This document shows, piece by piece, positions 7,430 to 15,178 of a DNA stretch of 64,000 nt. The stretch is from Rhodospirillales bacterium (GTDB lineage Bacteria > Pseudomonadota > Alphaproteobacteria > Dongiales > Dongiaceae): the NCBI GenBank assembly GCA_009885795.1, contig VFKA01000003.1, forward strand, positions 1 to 64,000, read 5' to 3'. The number at the start of each line of letters is the position of its first letter. Position 1 is the stretch's first letter. The notes under the pieces are model-generated. The model was not told the origin of the DNA and ran no database searches. It saw only the letters and a list, made by a program, of their open reading frames with translations. Position numbers and translations under genes: made by a program.

Positions 7430-8056
7430 TTGACCGAGCTCCGGGTCTATTTGCGGATCGACAGCCTGCGGCGGCAGTTCGCCGCCTATATGGGCTCGTC
7501 GACGCGCGGGCGGGGCTACGTGCCGCTCGAAGGCATGAACTCGCTCATCGTCGAGATCGCGCCGGCGCTGGCGATCCACCGCGTCATCGACCTGGCGCTG
7601 AAATCGGTCCCGAACGCCGAGCCCGGCATGCTCTACGTCGAGCGCCAGTTCGGCATTCTCGAACTCCATAGCATGGACCCGGGCGAACTCGACGCGGCCG
7701 GAGCCGCGATCCTCGAAGGTATCGGTGCCAAGTCCGGCGACCAGTTGAAGCCGCGCATCCTCTACGCCGACATGGTGGAAGCGGTCACCGACCAGCACGC
7801 CGTCATCCTCAACCGCAACCGCGAAGCCTCGATGATCCTGCCTGGCGAATCGTTGCTGCTGGTCGAGATGGTGCCGGCACTCTTCGCCGCCTTCGCCGCC
7901 AACGAGGCGGAAAAGGTGGCGCCCGACTTGACCCTGGTGGACTGCCAGATGATCGGCGCGTCGGGGCGCCTCTTCATGTCCGGCGCCGGCCCCAGCCTCG
8001 CCAAGGCAAAGAAGCGCATCGAGGCGCTCCTGCGCGACATCCCCGGCCGCGAATGA
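7430..8056 (+). CDS. Second tandem-domain BMC shell protein (BMC-T type)
   Basis: 208 residues from a TTG at 7430 (GAGGG seven bases upstream); no ATG fits the start of the first domain. Two BMC domains in tandem. The first contains RGYVPLEGMNSLIVEIAPALAIHRVID and PGMLYVERQFGILELHS. The second contains ASMILPGESLLLVEMVPALFAAFAANEAEK and CQMIGASGRLFMSG. It is paralogous to 5741-6346. Two different BMC-T paralogues in one small operon suggest stacked or gated trimers with different pores, as in other loci with several BMC-T proteins; this is inference. The next gene, an FAD oxidoreductase, begins 67 bases downstream. Confidence 0.87.
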   Translation: MTELRVYLRIDSLRRQFAAYMGSSTRGRGYVPLEGMNSLIVEIAPALAIHRVIDLALKSVPNAEPGMLYVERQFGILELHSMDPGELDAAGAAILEGIGAKSGDQLKPRILYADMVEAVTDQHAVILNRNREASMILPGESLLLVEMVPALFAAFAANEAEKVAPDLTLVDCQMIGASGRLFMSGAGPSLAKAKKRIEALLRDIPGRE

Positions 8057-8122
8057 TTCGGGGGGATTGAGCGGCGGCGCCAGCCGGTGTTAACTCTCGC
8101 CGGCACATCAAGGGGATTCTTC

Positions 8123-10570
8123 ATGGCCGCAACGCTGCCGGCGCAGGCGCGAATCGTCATCATCGGCGGCGGCATCATCGGCTGCTCCACCGCCTATCAC
8201 CTGGGGAGTCTCGGAGCCTCCGACGCCATCCTGCTCGAACAGCACCAGCTCACATCCGGCTCCACCTGGCACGCGGCCGGCGCCGTCGGCCAGCTTCGCT
8301 CCAACGCCAACATCACCCGCCTGCTCGGCCATTCGGTCGAGCTCTACCGGCGCCTGGAAAAGGACACCGGCCAGGCCACCGGCTGGCACCAGAGCGGCTC
8401 GCTGCGGCTCGCCTGCACGCAAGAGCGCCGGGCCGAGTTCGAGCGCGCGGTGACGACGGCGCATTCCTTCGGCCTCGAGATGCATATGCTGTCGCCGGCC
8501 GAGGCGCTGAAGCTGTTCCCGGTCATGGAGCACCGCGATCTCGTCTGCGCCGCCTTCCTGCCGAGCGACGGCGTCGCGAACCCAAGCGACATCACCCAGG
8601 CGCTGGCCAAGGGCGCGCGCCGGAACGGGGTGAAGATCTTCGAGCGCATCCGCGTGACCGCGATCGAGATGAAGGACGGCCGGCCCGCCGCCGTGGTCAC
8701 CGACCGGGGCCGCATCCAATGCGAGATCGTGGTCAACTGCGCCGGCATCTGGTCGCGCGAGGTCGGGCGCATGGCCGGGGTCAATGTTCCCGTCCAGCCT
8801 TCCTATCACCAGTATCTCGTGACCGAGCGGATCGAGGGCCTGACCAAGGACACGCCCACCCTGCGCGACCCCGATCACCTGACCTATTTCAAGGAGGAGG
8901 TCGGCGGCCTGGCCATGGGCGGCTACGAGCCCAATCCCATCGCTTACGAGCACGATCCGATTCCGGCCGGCCACGAGTTTCGCCTGATGACGGAGAACAC
9001 CGACCATTTCGCGCCGCTCTTGGAGGCCGCGGCGATGCGCGTGCCGGCCCTGAACCGCGTTGGAATAAAATCATGGTTCAACGGCATCGAATCCTTCACC
9101 GAGGACGGCATGTTCATCCTCGGCGAGGCGCCCGAGGCGCGGGGCTTCTTCGTCGGCTGCGGCTTCAACGCCTTCGGCATCGCCTCGGCCGGCGGCGCCG
9201 GCAAGGCGCTGGCCGAATGGATCCTGGGCGGCGAGCAGCCCTTCGATCTCTGGGCGGCCGACATAAGGCGCTTTGGTGCCTATCACCGCTCCGACGCGCA
9301 GGTACGCACCCGTTCGCTCGAAGGCCAGGGCCACCACTACGCCATGGCCTGGCCGGGCGAGGAAATGCAGGCCGCCCGCCCGCTCAGGCGCAGCGTCGTC
9401 TATGACCGGCTGAAGGCCGCCGGCGCCGTGTTCGGCGCGAAGTTCGGCTGGGAGCGGCCGAACTGGTTCGCGACCGGAGGCCAGGAGCCGCGCGAAATCT
9501 ACACCTTCGGCCGGCCCAACTGGCACGGCCCCGTGGGCGCCGAGCATCGCGCGGCCCGCGAGAACGTGGCGCTCTTCGACGAAAGCTCGTTCGCCAAGCT
9601 GCTGCTGGTGGGCGCCGATGCCGAGCGCTGCCTGCGGCGCCTGTGCGCCGGCGATCTATCGAAGCCGGTAGGACGCACGACCTACACCCAGATGCTGAAC
9701 GCCAAGGGCGGGATCGAGGCGGATGTGACCGTGACGCGCCTCGCCGAGGATCGGTTCTACATCGTCACCGGCACCGGCTTCGCGACGCACGACTTCGCTC
9801 ATGTCCGGCACAATCTGTTGCCGGGCGCGCATGCCAATCTCATCGACGTGACTTCGGCCTTCGGCACGCTTGGCCTCATGGGCCCCAACGCGCGAAAGGT
9901 CTTGGGCGAAGTGGCGGAAGGCGACCTCTCCAACGAGGGCTTCCCTTTCGGCACCGGGCGCGAGCTGATGGTCGCGGGGGCGCCGGTCATCGCGGTCCGT
10001 ATCACCTTCGTCGGCGAACTCGGCTGGGAACTGCATGTGCCCTCGGAATACATGCTCACCGTGTTCGACGCCTTGCGGGAAGCCGGCAAGCCTTTCCAGA
10101 TGGCGAACGCCGGGTACCGCGCGATCGACTCGCTGCGGCTCGAAAAAGGCTACCGGGTGTGGGCCGGCGACATCGGCCCCGATTACACGCCCTTGGAAGC
10201 AGGCCTCGGCTTTGCCGTGGCGATGAAGAGCAACGAGGACTTCATCGGCCGCGCCGCGCTCGAGCGCCAGCGCGAAGGTAAGCTCACCAAGCGGCTCGCG
10301 ACTTTCGCGGTCCGCGATCCGGACGTCGTGCTGCATGGGCGCGAGACCATCTTCCGCGATGGCATCCGGGTGGGGTGGACGACCAGCGCCGGCCACGGCC
10401 ACACGGTAGGCGCCGGCATCGCGCTCGGTTATGTGCGGAACGAGGACGGCGTGGACAAGGACTACCTGCTCGGCGGCGCGTACGAGCTCGAGGTGCGCGC
10501 GAGGCGCGTGCCGGCGACGATCCACCTTGAACCGCTCCATGATCCGACCAACGCGCGAATCAAGGGTTAG
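8123..10570 (+). CDS. Dimethylglycine/sarcosine dehydrogenase-like FAD oxidoreductase
   Basis: 815 residues from the ATG at 8123 (AAGGGG nine bases upstream). N-terminal DAO-type FAD domain with the dinucleotide motif IVIIGGGIIGCSTAYHLG (residues ~10-27) and the STWHAAG segment that carries the flavin-linking region in this family. It is followed by a middle FAO_M domain and a C-terminal GCV_T/GCV_T_C folate-binding domain (ALFDESSFAKLLLVG and the YRAIDSLRLEKGYRVWAGD region). Enzymes of this architecture oxidatively remove N-methyl groups from dimethylglycine, sarcosine or related amines, passing formaldehyde to tetrahydrofolate. Four bases separate it from the kinase gene, so the two are co-transcribed. 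The true amine substrate is unknown. Linkage to a BMC operon is unusual. Confidence 0.85.
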   Translation: MAATLPAQARIVIIGGGIIGCSTAYHLGSLGASDAILLEQHQLTSGSTWHAAGAVGQLRSNANITRLLGHSVELYRRLEKDTGQATGWHQSGSLRLACTQERRAEFERAVTTAHSFGLEMHMLSPAEALKLFPVMEHRDLVCAAFLPSDGVANPSDITQALAKGARRNGVKIFERIRVTAIEMKDGRPAAVVTDRGRIQCEIVVNCAGIWSREVGRMAGVNVPVQPSYHQYLVTERIEGLTKDTPTLRDPDHLTYFKEEVGGLAMGGYEPNPIAYEHDPIPAGHEFRLMTENTDHFAPLLEAAAMRVPALNRVGIKSWFNGIESFTEDGMFILGEAPEARGFFVGCGFNAFGIASAGGAGKALAEWILGGEQPFDLWAADIRRFGAYHRSDAQVRTRSLEGQGHHYAMAWPGEEMQAARPLRRSVVYDRLKAAGAVFGAKFGWERPNWFATGGQEPREIYTFGRPNWHGPVGAEHRAARENVALFDESSFAKLLLVGADAERCLRRLCAGDLSKPVGRTTYTQMLNAKGGIEADVTVTRLAEDRFYIVTGTGFATHDFAHVRHNLLPGAHANLIDVTSAFGTLGLMGPNARKVLGEVAEGDLSNEGFPFGTGRELMVAGAPVIAVRITFVGELGWELHVPSEYMLTVFDALREAGKPFQMANAGYRAIDSLRLEKGYRVWAGDIGPDYTPLEAGLGFAVAMKSNEDFIGRAALERQREGKLTKRLATFAVRDPDVVLHGRETIFRDGIRVGWTTSAGHGHTVGAGIALGYVRNEDGVDKDYLLGGAYELEVRARRVPATIHLEPLHDPTNARIKG

Positions 10571-10573
10571 AGC

Positions 10574-11524
10574 ATGATCGAGAAAAACTGGAGCGAGGCG
10601 CGGATCGGCGACTACGTGCTGGCACTGCCGATTTGGAAGAGCAAGCCGGCGCTGGAGCGCATGGTCGGCGGGCTCTGCAACATGAATTTCAAGGTGACCG
10701 ACAAAGGCGGCGCCTACGTCGCCCGCATCGGCTTCGACATCCCGGTCCATGGCATCTATCAATCGTCGGTCGGCGCCACCATGCAGGCGGCCTCCGCGCT
10801 CGGCGTGACGCCCGAAATCGTCCACGCCGAACCGTCGCTGTTGATCGGCCGCTTCGCCCCCGGCGGCGCGTTGGGCCCGGACGACATCGCCGACCCGCGG
10901 ACCCTGAATAAAGTCGTCGCCTTGATCAAGCGCCTGCATGAAGGGTCGGCCAGGCTCCATGGCGCGGTCAGCTATTTCTGGCCCTTTCAGGTCGTCCGGC
11001 GCTACTGCGAGATCGGGCGCGAGAAGCGATCGCGGCTCATCGACCGCCTGCCCGAGTTGGAGCGGGTCGCCAATCTGCTCGAGCGCGACGTGGCCCCGTT
11101 CACCCCGGTGTTCACCCACAACGACCTGCTGCCGCAAAACTTCGTGTTCGACGGCAAGGGCGGCGTGCTGGTCGTCGACTGGGATTATGGCGGCTTCGGC
11201 CATCCCGATTTCGATCTCGCCGCCGTCGCGGTCAACGCCGACGCGTCCGCCGAGTACGAGGCGCGCATTGTCGACCTCTATTACGGCGACCGCACGCCGG
11301 CGAATTGGCGCCGCTTCTCGATCTTCAAGGTCATCGTGACCTTGCGCGAATACCTCTGGGGCATGGTGCAGGAGGCGACGTCCGAACTGTCGCCCGAGCT
11401 GGTCGCGGCCAGCATGTCGCACCACTACGCCGACCAGAAGGCCGGCTACGAGGGCTATACCGACATGAACGAAGCGCGCTTCAACAAGCAGTGGGAGCTT
11501 TTTCGCAGGGAGTTCGGCGGATAG
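10574..11524 (+). CDS. APH/choline-kinase-family phosphotransferase (amino-alcohol kinase candidate)
   Basis: 316 residues of the aminoglycoside-phosphotransferase/choline-ethanolamine-kinase fold (pfam01636). The catalytic Brenner-type motif is HNDLLPQNFVF with Asp at about residue 184, and the metal-binding DWD is at 202-204. A glycine-containing N-terminal segment (GGLCNMNFKV) corresponds to the nucleotide-binding strand. In aminopropanol-type microcompartment loci a kinase of this family phosphorylates 1-amino-2-propanol before a PLP-dependent phospholyase releases the aldehyde. Position in this operon, four bases after the flavoprotein, supports the same role here. A choline-like or methylated ethanolamine substrate is an alternative. 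Confidence 0.8.
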   Translation: MIEKNWSEARIGDYVLALPIWKSKPALERMVGGLCNMNFKVTDKGGAYVARIGFDIPVHGIYQSSVGATMQAASALGVTPEIVHAEPSLLIGRFAPGGALGPDDIADPRTLNKVVALIKRLHEGSARLHGAVSYFWPFQVVRRYCEIGREKRSRLIDRLPELERVANLLERDVAPFTPVFTHNDLLPQNFVFDGKGGVLVVDWDYGGFGHPDFDLAAVAVNADASAEYEARIVDLYYGDRTPANWRRFSIFKVIVTLREYLWGMVQEATSELSPELVAASMSHHYADQKAGYEGYTDMNEARFNKQWELFRREFGG

Positions 11525-11603
11525 GACTTGTGAGCGGCAGCTGCCGTCTCGAAGGGTGAGGTCAAGAAAATGACCCCACCTGCTTCTTTCACCCGGCGAC
11601 GCT

Positions 11604-11981
11604 TCAAGCCGCGCTCTTGCGCGACGGACGAATCAAGGTCTCGGCCGATATGCCGAGCCGTTCATGGAGGCGGCGAATCATGCCGATCGATAGCCCGCGC
11701 TTGCGGTTCAACACCTCGGCGACGCGCGTGCGCGTGCCGATGATCGGCTCCAAGTCGCGCCGGGTCAGCCCCTGTTGTTCCATCCGGAACTTGATCGCCT
11801 CCACGGCGTCGGGTGGGTCCATCGGATGGTGCAGAGCCTCGTAGGCGTCGATCAAGGTCGCCAGCACATCCAACCGGTCGCCCCTGGGCGTTCCGGTCTT
11901 GGCGCCCCATAAGCCCCTCGCCTCCGCGAGCGCGGCTTGGTAGTCCGCCTCGGTCCGGATGGGCCTTACGTCACTCGCCAT
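11604..11981 (-). CDS. higA: HigA-type antitoxin (HTH), module 1
   Basis: 125 residues from the ATG at 11981. The first ~60 residues are a helical segment with IRTEADYQAALAEARGLW and DVLATLIDAYEALHHPMDPPDAVEAI. The second half is an XRE-like HTH: GLTRRDLEPIIGTRTRVAEVLNRKRGLSIGMIRRLHERLGI. This is the common HigA antitoxin form paired with RelE-like HigB toxins. Its start overlaps the toxin stop (toxin reads GGCGAGTGA across 11971-11981), so toxin and antitoxin are translationally coupled with the toxin first, as usual for higBA. Confidence 0.88.
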   Translation of the reverse strand: MASDVRPIRTEADYQAALAEARGLWGAKTGTPRGDRLDVLATLIDAYEALHHPMDPPDAVEAIKFRMEQQGLTRRDLEPIIGTRTRVAEVLNRKRGLSIGMIRRLHERLGISAETLIRPSRKSAA

Positions 11982-12294
11982 GCTCGATCTCCCTTGCGTC
12001 AATGCGGTCGTAGTCCTTGTGCGTGCCGAGCCACTTAATCCAGACGATGCCCTTCTCGAAATCCACGGCGGCGACCAAGCGGTAATCGTTGCCCTTGATG
12101 TTGAAGACAATCCGCTCGGCCGTCACGATGCTCGCCGAAGCGTAGCGGCGCTTCACGTCAGCCGAATACCTCCAGTGTGCCCTGCGCACTTCGTCGAACC
12201 ACGCATCGAGAGCCGCCTTCAGTGCCGGCTGATCCTTGTGACCGGCGCGGGCCGCGACGAACTCCCTCAACGTGCGCCGGGCGATGACCCGCAT
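11971..12294 (-). CDS. higB: HigB-type mRNA interferase toxin, module 1
   Basis: 107 residues from the ATG at 12294. It matches the HigB_toxin (RelE-like) family: RRTLREFVAARAGH near the start, ALDAWFDEVRRAHWRYSADVKRRYASASIV in the middle, FNIKGNDYRLVAAVDFEKGIVWIKWLGTHKDYDRID at the end. The KGNxYRL and GTHxxYD(R/K)ID blocks are the hallmark of the subgroup. Such toxins cleave mRNA at the ribosome. It lies upstream of higA on the minus strand and is divergent from a second higBA pair starting at 12499. The two toxins are paralogous. Confidence 0.9.
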   Translation of the reverse strand: MRVIARRTLREFVAARAGHKDQPALKAALDAWFDEVRRAHWRYSADVKRRYASASIVTAERIVFNIKGNDYRLVAAVDFEKGIVWIKWLGTHKDYDRIDAREIEHGE

Positions 12295-12438
12295 GACGCA
12301 CCTTATCATGCGCCCAAAACGGGTGCAAATGGACGAGGCTCCAAATGGCGTTACGGTGCCCCGCCCATCCATATGACGGCGTCTACGATTTGCGGCTTGC
12401 CACTCGAATTTCGACCACCGGAACCCGCGATGGGCGGA

Positions 12439-12481
12439 GTTTACGCCCCGTAAACATTTTCGTTGTTTACGCGGCGTAAAC
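12439..12481. promoter_or_regulatory. Twin palindromic operators upstream of higBA module 2
   Basis: Two related inverted repeats lie just before the module 2 toxin: GTTTACGCCCCGTAAAC at 12439-12455 (7+3+7) and GTTTACGCGGCGTAAAC at 12465-12481 (8+1+8). Their centres are 26 bases apart, about two and a half helical turns, and the second ends 18 bases before the higB start. This is the expected layout for autorepression by the HigBA complex. The same sequence is not repeated immediately in front of module 1 at 12294. Confidence 0.75.
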
Positions 12482-12498
12482 AGTCTATATCCGTGCCT

Positions 12499-12795
12499 AT
12501 GAGGATCGTGGCCCGCGGCACGTTGGCCAAGTTCTGGGCCTCGCACGCGGACGCCAAGGGACCGCTGGAGGCATGGTTCCACGTCTGCCGGAAAGCCGAT
12601 TGGTCGGGGCCGCAAGACGTCAAGAACGCGTTCGGGACGCGGGTCCATTTCTTGCCGCGCAATCGGGCGATCTTCGATCTCGGCGGCAACAAGTTCCGGC
12701 TTGTGGTCGTGATTCTCTTTCGCCGCAAGGCGATCTACATCCGGTTCGTCGGCACTCATGCGCGGTACGACCGCATCGATGCCGGAACGATCTGA
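12499..12795 (+). CDS. higB: HigB-type mRNA interferase toxin, module 2
   Basis: 98 residues from the ATG at 12499, chosen because MRIVARGTL aligns with the start of module 1 (MRVIARRTL). The longer frame from 12463 would run through the operator. It has the same family blocks: GPLEAWFHVCRKADWSGPQDVKNAFGT, then RAIFDLGGNKFRLVVVILFRRKAIYIRFVGTHARYDRIDAG. It is a RelE-like ribosome-associated mRNA interferase. It is followed after 24 bases by its antitoxin. Compared with module 1 it is shorter and lacks the charged C-terminal tail. Confidence 0.9.
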   Translation: MRIVARGTLAKFWASHADAKGPLEAWFHVCRKADWSGPQDVKNAFGTRVHFLPRNRAIFDLGGNKFRLVVVILFRRKAIYIRFVGTHARYDRIDAGTI

Positions 12796-12819
12796 GAGTT
12801 GGCCGAAGGGAGAACAATC

Positions 12820-13200
12820 ATGGACGCCATCCACCCCATCTACAATGCCAGGGACCACAAGGCCGCGCTGGCCAAGATCGATTCCTTGCTCGCTGCCAGG
12901 AAGCTGACCGAGGACCAGGACCGGCGTCTTGAGGTTCTGACCGTTCTCGTCAGCGACTACGAAGATCGCGCGTTCCCGATCGAGGAGCCGGACCCGATCA
13001 AGCTGCTTGAGGACCACATGCGAAATAGCGGGCGCAACCAGAAGGACCTTGGCGATTTGATCGGCCGGGCCCTGGCCTCGCTCATCCTGAGCCGACAGCG
13101 CGCCATGTCGCTCGATGTCATCCGCAAGATCGGCGCCGCCTGGGGCATCCCCGCAGACTTGCTGATCAAGCCCTATGACCTCGTGGCGAAGCGAGCCTAA
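12820..13200 (+). CDS. higA: HigA-type antitoxin (HTH), module 2
   Basis: 126 residues from the ATG at 12820 with AGGGAGA eight bases upstream. The N-terminal half (IYNARDHKAALAKIDSLLAARKLTEDQDRRLEVLTVLVSDYEDRAFPIEEPDPIKLLEDHM) is helical. The C-terminal HTH is SGRNQKDLGDLIGRALASLILSRQRAMSLDVIRKIGAAWGIPADLLI. It has the same architecture as module 1 but is clearly diverged. The protein should bind the twin palindromes at 12439-12481 and neutralise the upstream toxin. Confidence 0.88.
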   Translation: MDAIHPIYNARDHKAALAKIDSLLAARKLTEDQDRRLEVLTVLVSDYEDRAFPIEEPDPIKLLEDHMRNSGRNQKDLGDLIGRALASLILSRQRAMSLDVIRKIGAAWGIPADLLIKPYDLVAKRA

Positions 13201-13322
13201 TACGAAGAATCATGGAAGCGAGATACGCGGTTCCAGACCTCATGATTCGACAAGTTCGAGCCATGAGGGCCTCGTCCTGAAGAATTGGGGTCGGAGTGGA
13301 ATTCTTCCTCCGCATGGCGCCC

Positions 13323-13955
13323 TCACGCCGGCGGGATGAACGGTTGCGAGATCGCCTTGAACGCCGGCAGCGCCTCGAGCCGCGCCGCGTGCTCGCCGAG
13401 CGCCGGGAAATCCGCCATCGAGACCAGCCCCGGATGCGCCTCGGCGACGAAACGTAATGCCACGGCGACGGCGATATCGGCGTGACCGATGCGCTCGCCG
13501 AACCAATAGTCGCTTTTCTTGCCGACGCGGTCGGCTTCGAGAACGACCATCGCGTCGGTGATCTGCGTTTGGCACCGGTTGATCCAGGTCTCGGACACTT
13601 CCTTGTGCAGCCGCCTTTCATAGAAAAGGCTGACGGCCTTCTCGGCCATCCCCGTCGCCAAGGCCGCGACCTTCAGCGCCCGGTGCCGGGCCGGCTCGGC
13701 GGCCGGAAACATCGCGCGGCCGGCGGGCACGAGGCTGTCGAGGTAATCCAAAATGCTATGGCTCTCGATCAGCACCTCGCCGTCATCCAGCACCAGCGTC
13801 GGCACGCGCGTGAGTGGATTGTAGGGCCTGATCTTCTCCGCATCGGCGAACGTCGACCATGGCCGGTGCGTGAAAGGGAGGCCGTACAGCGTCAGCGCGA
13901 TGCCGACGCGCCGCACGAAGGGGGAGTCATACTGGCCGATGAGGATCATGGGCAA
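13323..13955 (-). CDS. Glutathione S-transferase family protein
   Basis: 210 residues. N-terminal thioredoxin-like domain: MILIGQYDSPFVRRVGIALTLYGLPFTHRPWS, with the NPLTRVPTLVLDDGEVLIESHSILDYLD glutathione-binding block (cis-Pro before TLVL and the ES-S/T pair). The C-terminal part is all-helical (DRVGKKSDYWFGERIGHADIAVAVALRFV is the family N-capping region). The protein is full length. It is separated by 21 bases from the downstream-coordinate end of the redoxin/dioxygenase gene on the same strand. Substrate unknown; detoxification or maleylacetoacetate-isomerase-like activity is possible. Confidence 0.88.
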   Translation of the reverse strand: MPMILIGQYDSPFVRRVGIALTLYGLPFTHRPWSTFADAEKIRPYNPLTRVPTLVLDDGEVLIESHSILDYLDSLVPAGRAMFPAAEPARHRALKVAALATGMAEKAVSLFYERRLHKEVSETWINRCQTQITDAMVVLEADRVGKKSDYWFGERIGHADIAVAVALRFVAEAHPGLVSMADFPALGEHAARLEALPAFKAISQPFIPPA

Positions 13956-13976
13956 TTCTCCAGGATTGAGGGCACC

Positions 13977-15089
13977 CTACTCCACCTTCGCCTTGCCGCC
14001 GCTGCGCTGGTCGAGATACTCCTCGTTGCGCCGGCGTTTTTCGGCTTCCGCCTCGCCATAGAGGAATGGCAGGTACACATAGCGCTTGCCCTTCGCGATC
14101 GGCAGCGCCTCGTGCAACAGAGCGCATGAGAAAACCACCGCCCCGCCCGTGGGCGCGCGGTAGCTCCTGTCGCCGAATTCGGGGAAGCGTAAATCGCCAC
14201 CCTCATACTCCTCGGCATTCAAATTGAGGGTCACGGCGAAGCGGCGATGCGACGTGGCGCGCGTCAAATTGTCGCGGTGCGGCCGGAAGTAACCGCCGGT
14301 TTCCGCATCGTAGCAGGCGACGATGTGCCGCTCCATCCGCGTCGCCTCGAAGTTGAACGCCCGCGCGATCTCCGGCACCAGGCGATTCTTGAGGCGGCGC
14401 ATCGCCGAGTTGCGCAAATCCTCGTCCTCGATCTGGCAATCGCGCCGGCGCTTGAAGCTGTGGTCGATGATCCCGACCGTGACACCGGCCTGGTCACGCA
14501 TGAATCCGGAATCGCCGCCGCCCCGCTGTTCGTAGTAGTCGATCAATCGGCGGCATAGGTCCGGCTCCAAGATGCGCTCCATCACCAGAACCGGCGCGAA
14601 GCCGATGCTGTCGTTGCTTCGCCTGGCGCGGTCGAGGTCTTTGATCTCCTCGGCGATGGTCTTGAAATACGGCCCAGACTCCGAGAAATCCATGATTCGC
14701 ACGAAACGAAAGTTGCGGTCGGTAACGAAGATCCGCGGTTGGACGGTCCGGTCGCCCTCGGTGTCGCCGGTCAGTCCGTAGGCCCGGGCCACCTCGCGTT
14801 CGTAGTCCATGAAATACGTGACGCCGACAGGATCAGGCTGGAGCCCCAACGTCGCCACGTCCTCGGGCCGCGACACGACGAAGAACAGCCGCGCGAGTCC
14901 TTTCTCGATGACCGGCCGGAAGGCTGGCAGCTTGGCAACGAGACCGGCGGCCGCCGCCGACAAGGGCGAGCCCAGGAACACAAGGATGTTGCAGCGACCC
15001 CCCGCCGTGTTGAAGTGATAGGTCGGATTGCCGGGCGTCGGCAGGACGAAATCGGGGGCTCGGCGGCCCAGTGCCAAGAATTGTTCCAT
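13977..15089 (-). CDS. Redoxin domain fused to a 2OG-Fe(II) prolyl-4-hydroxylase-like domain
   Basis: 370 residues. Residues 1-150 resemble an AhpC/TSA redoxin (LGRRAPDFVLPTPGN, then NILVFLGSPLSAAAAGL, then VARAYGL). The position where peroxiredoxins have the peroxidatic Cys is occupied by a Ser/Ala run, so peroxidase activity is unlikely. Residues ~160-345 form a double-stranded beta-helix dioxygenase of the P4H type. Its iron ligands are His271 and Asp273 in HRD and a distal His326, with Arg336 for 2-oxoglutarate. The native protein target is unknown. The same two-domain form occurs in scattered proteobacterial proteins of unknown function. Confidence 0.8.
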   Translation of the reverse strand: MEQFLALGRRAPDFVLPTPGNPTYHFNTAGGRCNILVFLGSPLSAAAAGLVAKLPAFRPVIEKGLARLFFVVSRPEDVATLGLQPDPVGVTYFMDYEREVARAYGLTGDTEGDRTVQPRIFVTDRNFRFVRIMDFSESGPYFKTIAEEIKDLDRARRSNDSIGFAPVLVMERILEPDLCRRLIDYYEQRGGGDSGFMRDQAGVTVGIIDHSFKRRRDCQIEDEDLRNSAMRRLKNRLVPEIARAFNFEATRMERHIVACYDAETGGYFRPHRDNLTRATSHRRFAVTLNLNAEEYEGGDLRFPEFGDRSYRAPTGGAVVFSCALLHEALPIAKGKRYVYLPFLYGEAEAEKRRRNEEYLDQRSGGKAKVE

Positions 15090-15178
15090 CGCGCCTTGAA
15101 TGGTAAGAGCGGTTCACCCGCCATTAAAGGCGGACGCGCGGCGCCTGTCACGCGGGAAAAACCGGCTGCGACGCGGGT

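Noticed and set aside
9656-11425. 589-codon minus-strand frame opposite the DMGDH-like and kinase genes
   Set aside because: Low-complexity antisense frame with no domain. The plus-strand genes carry full family motifs.
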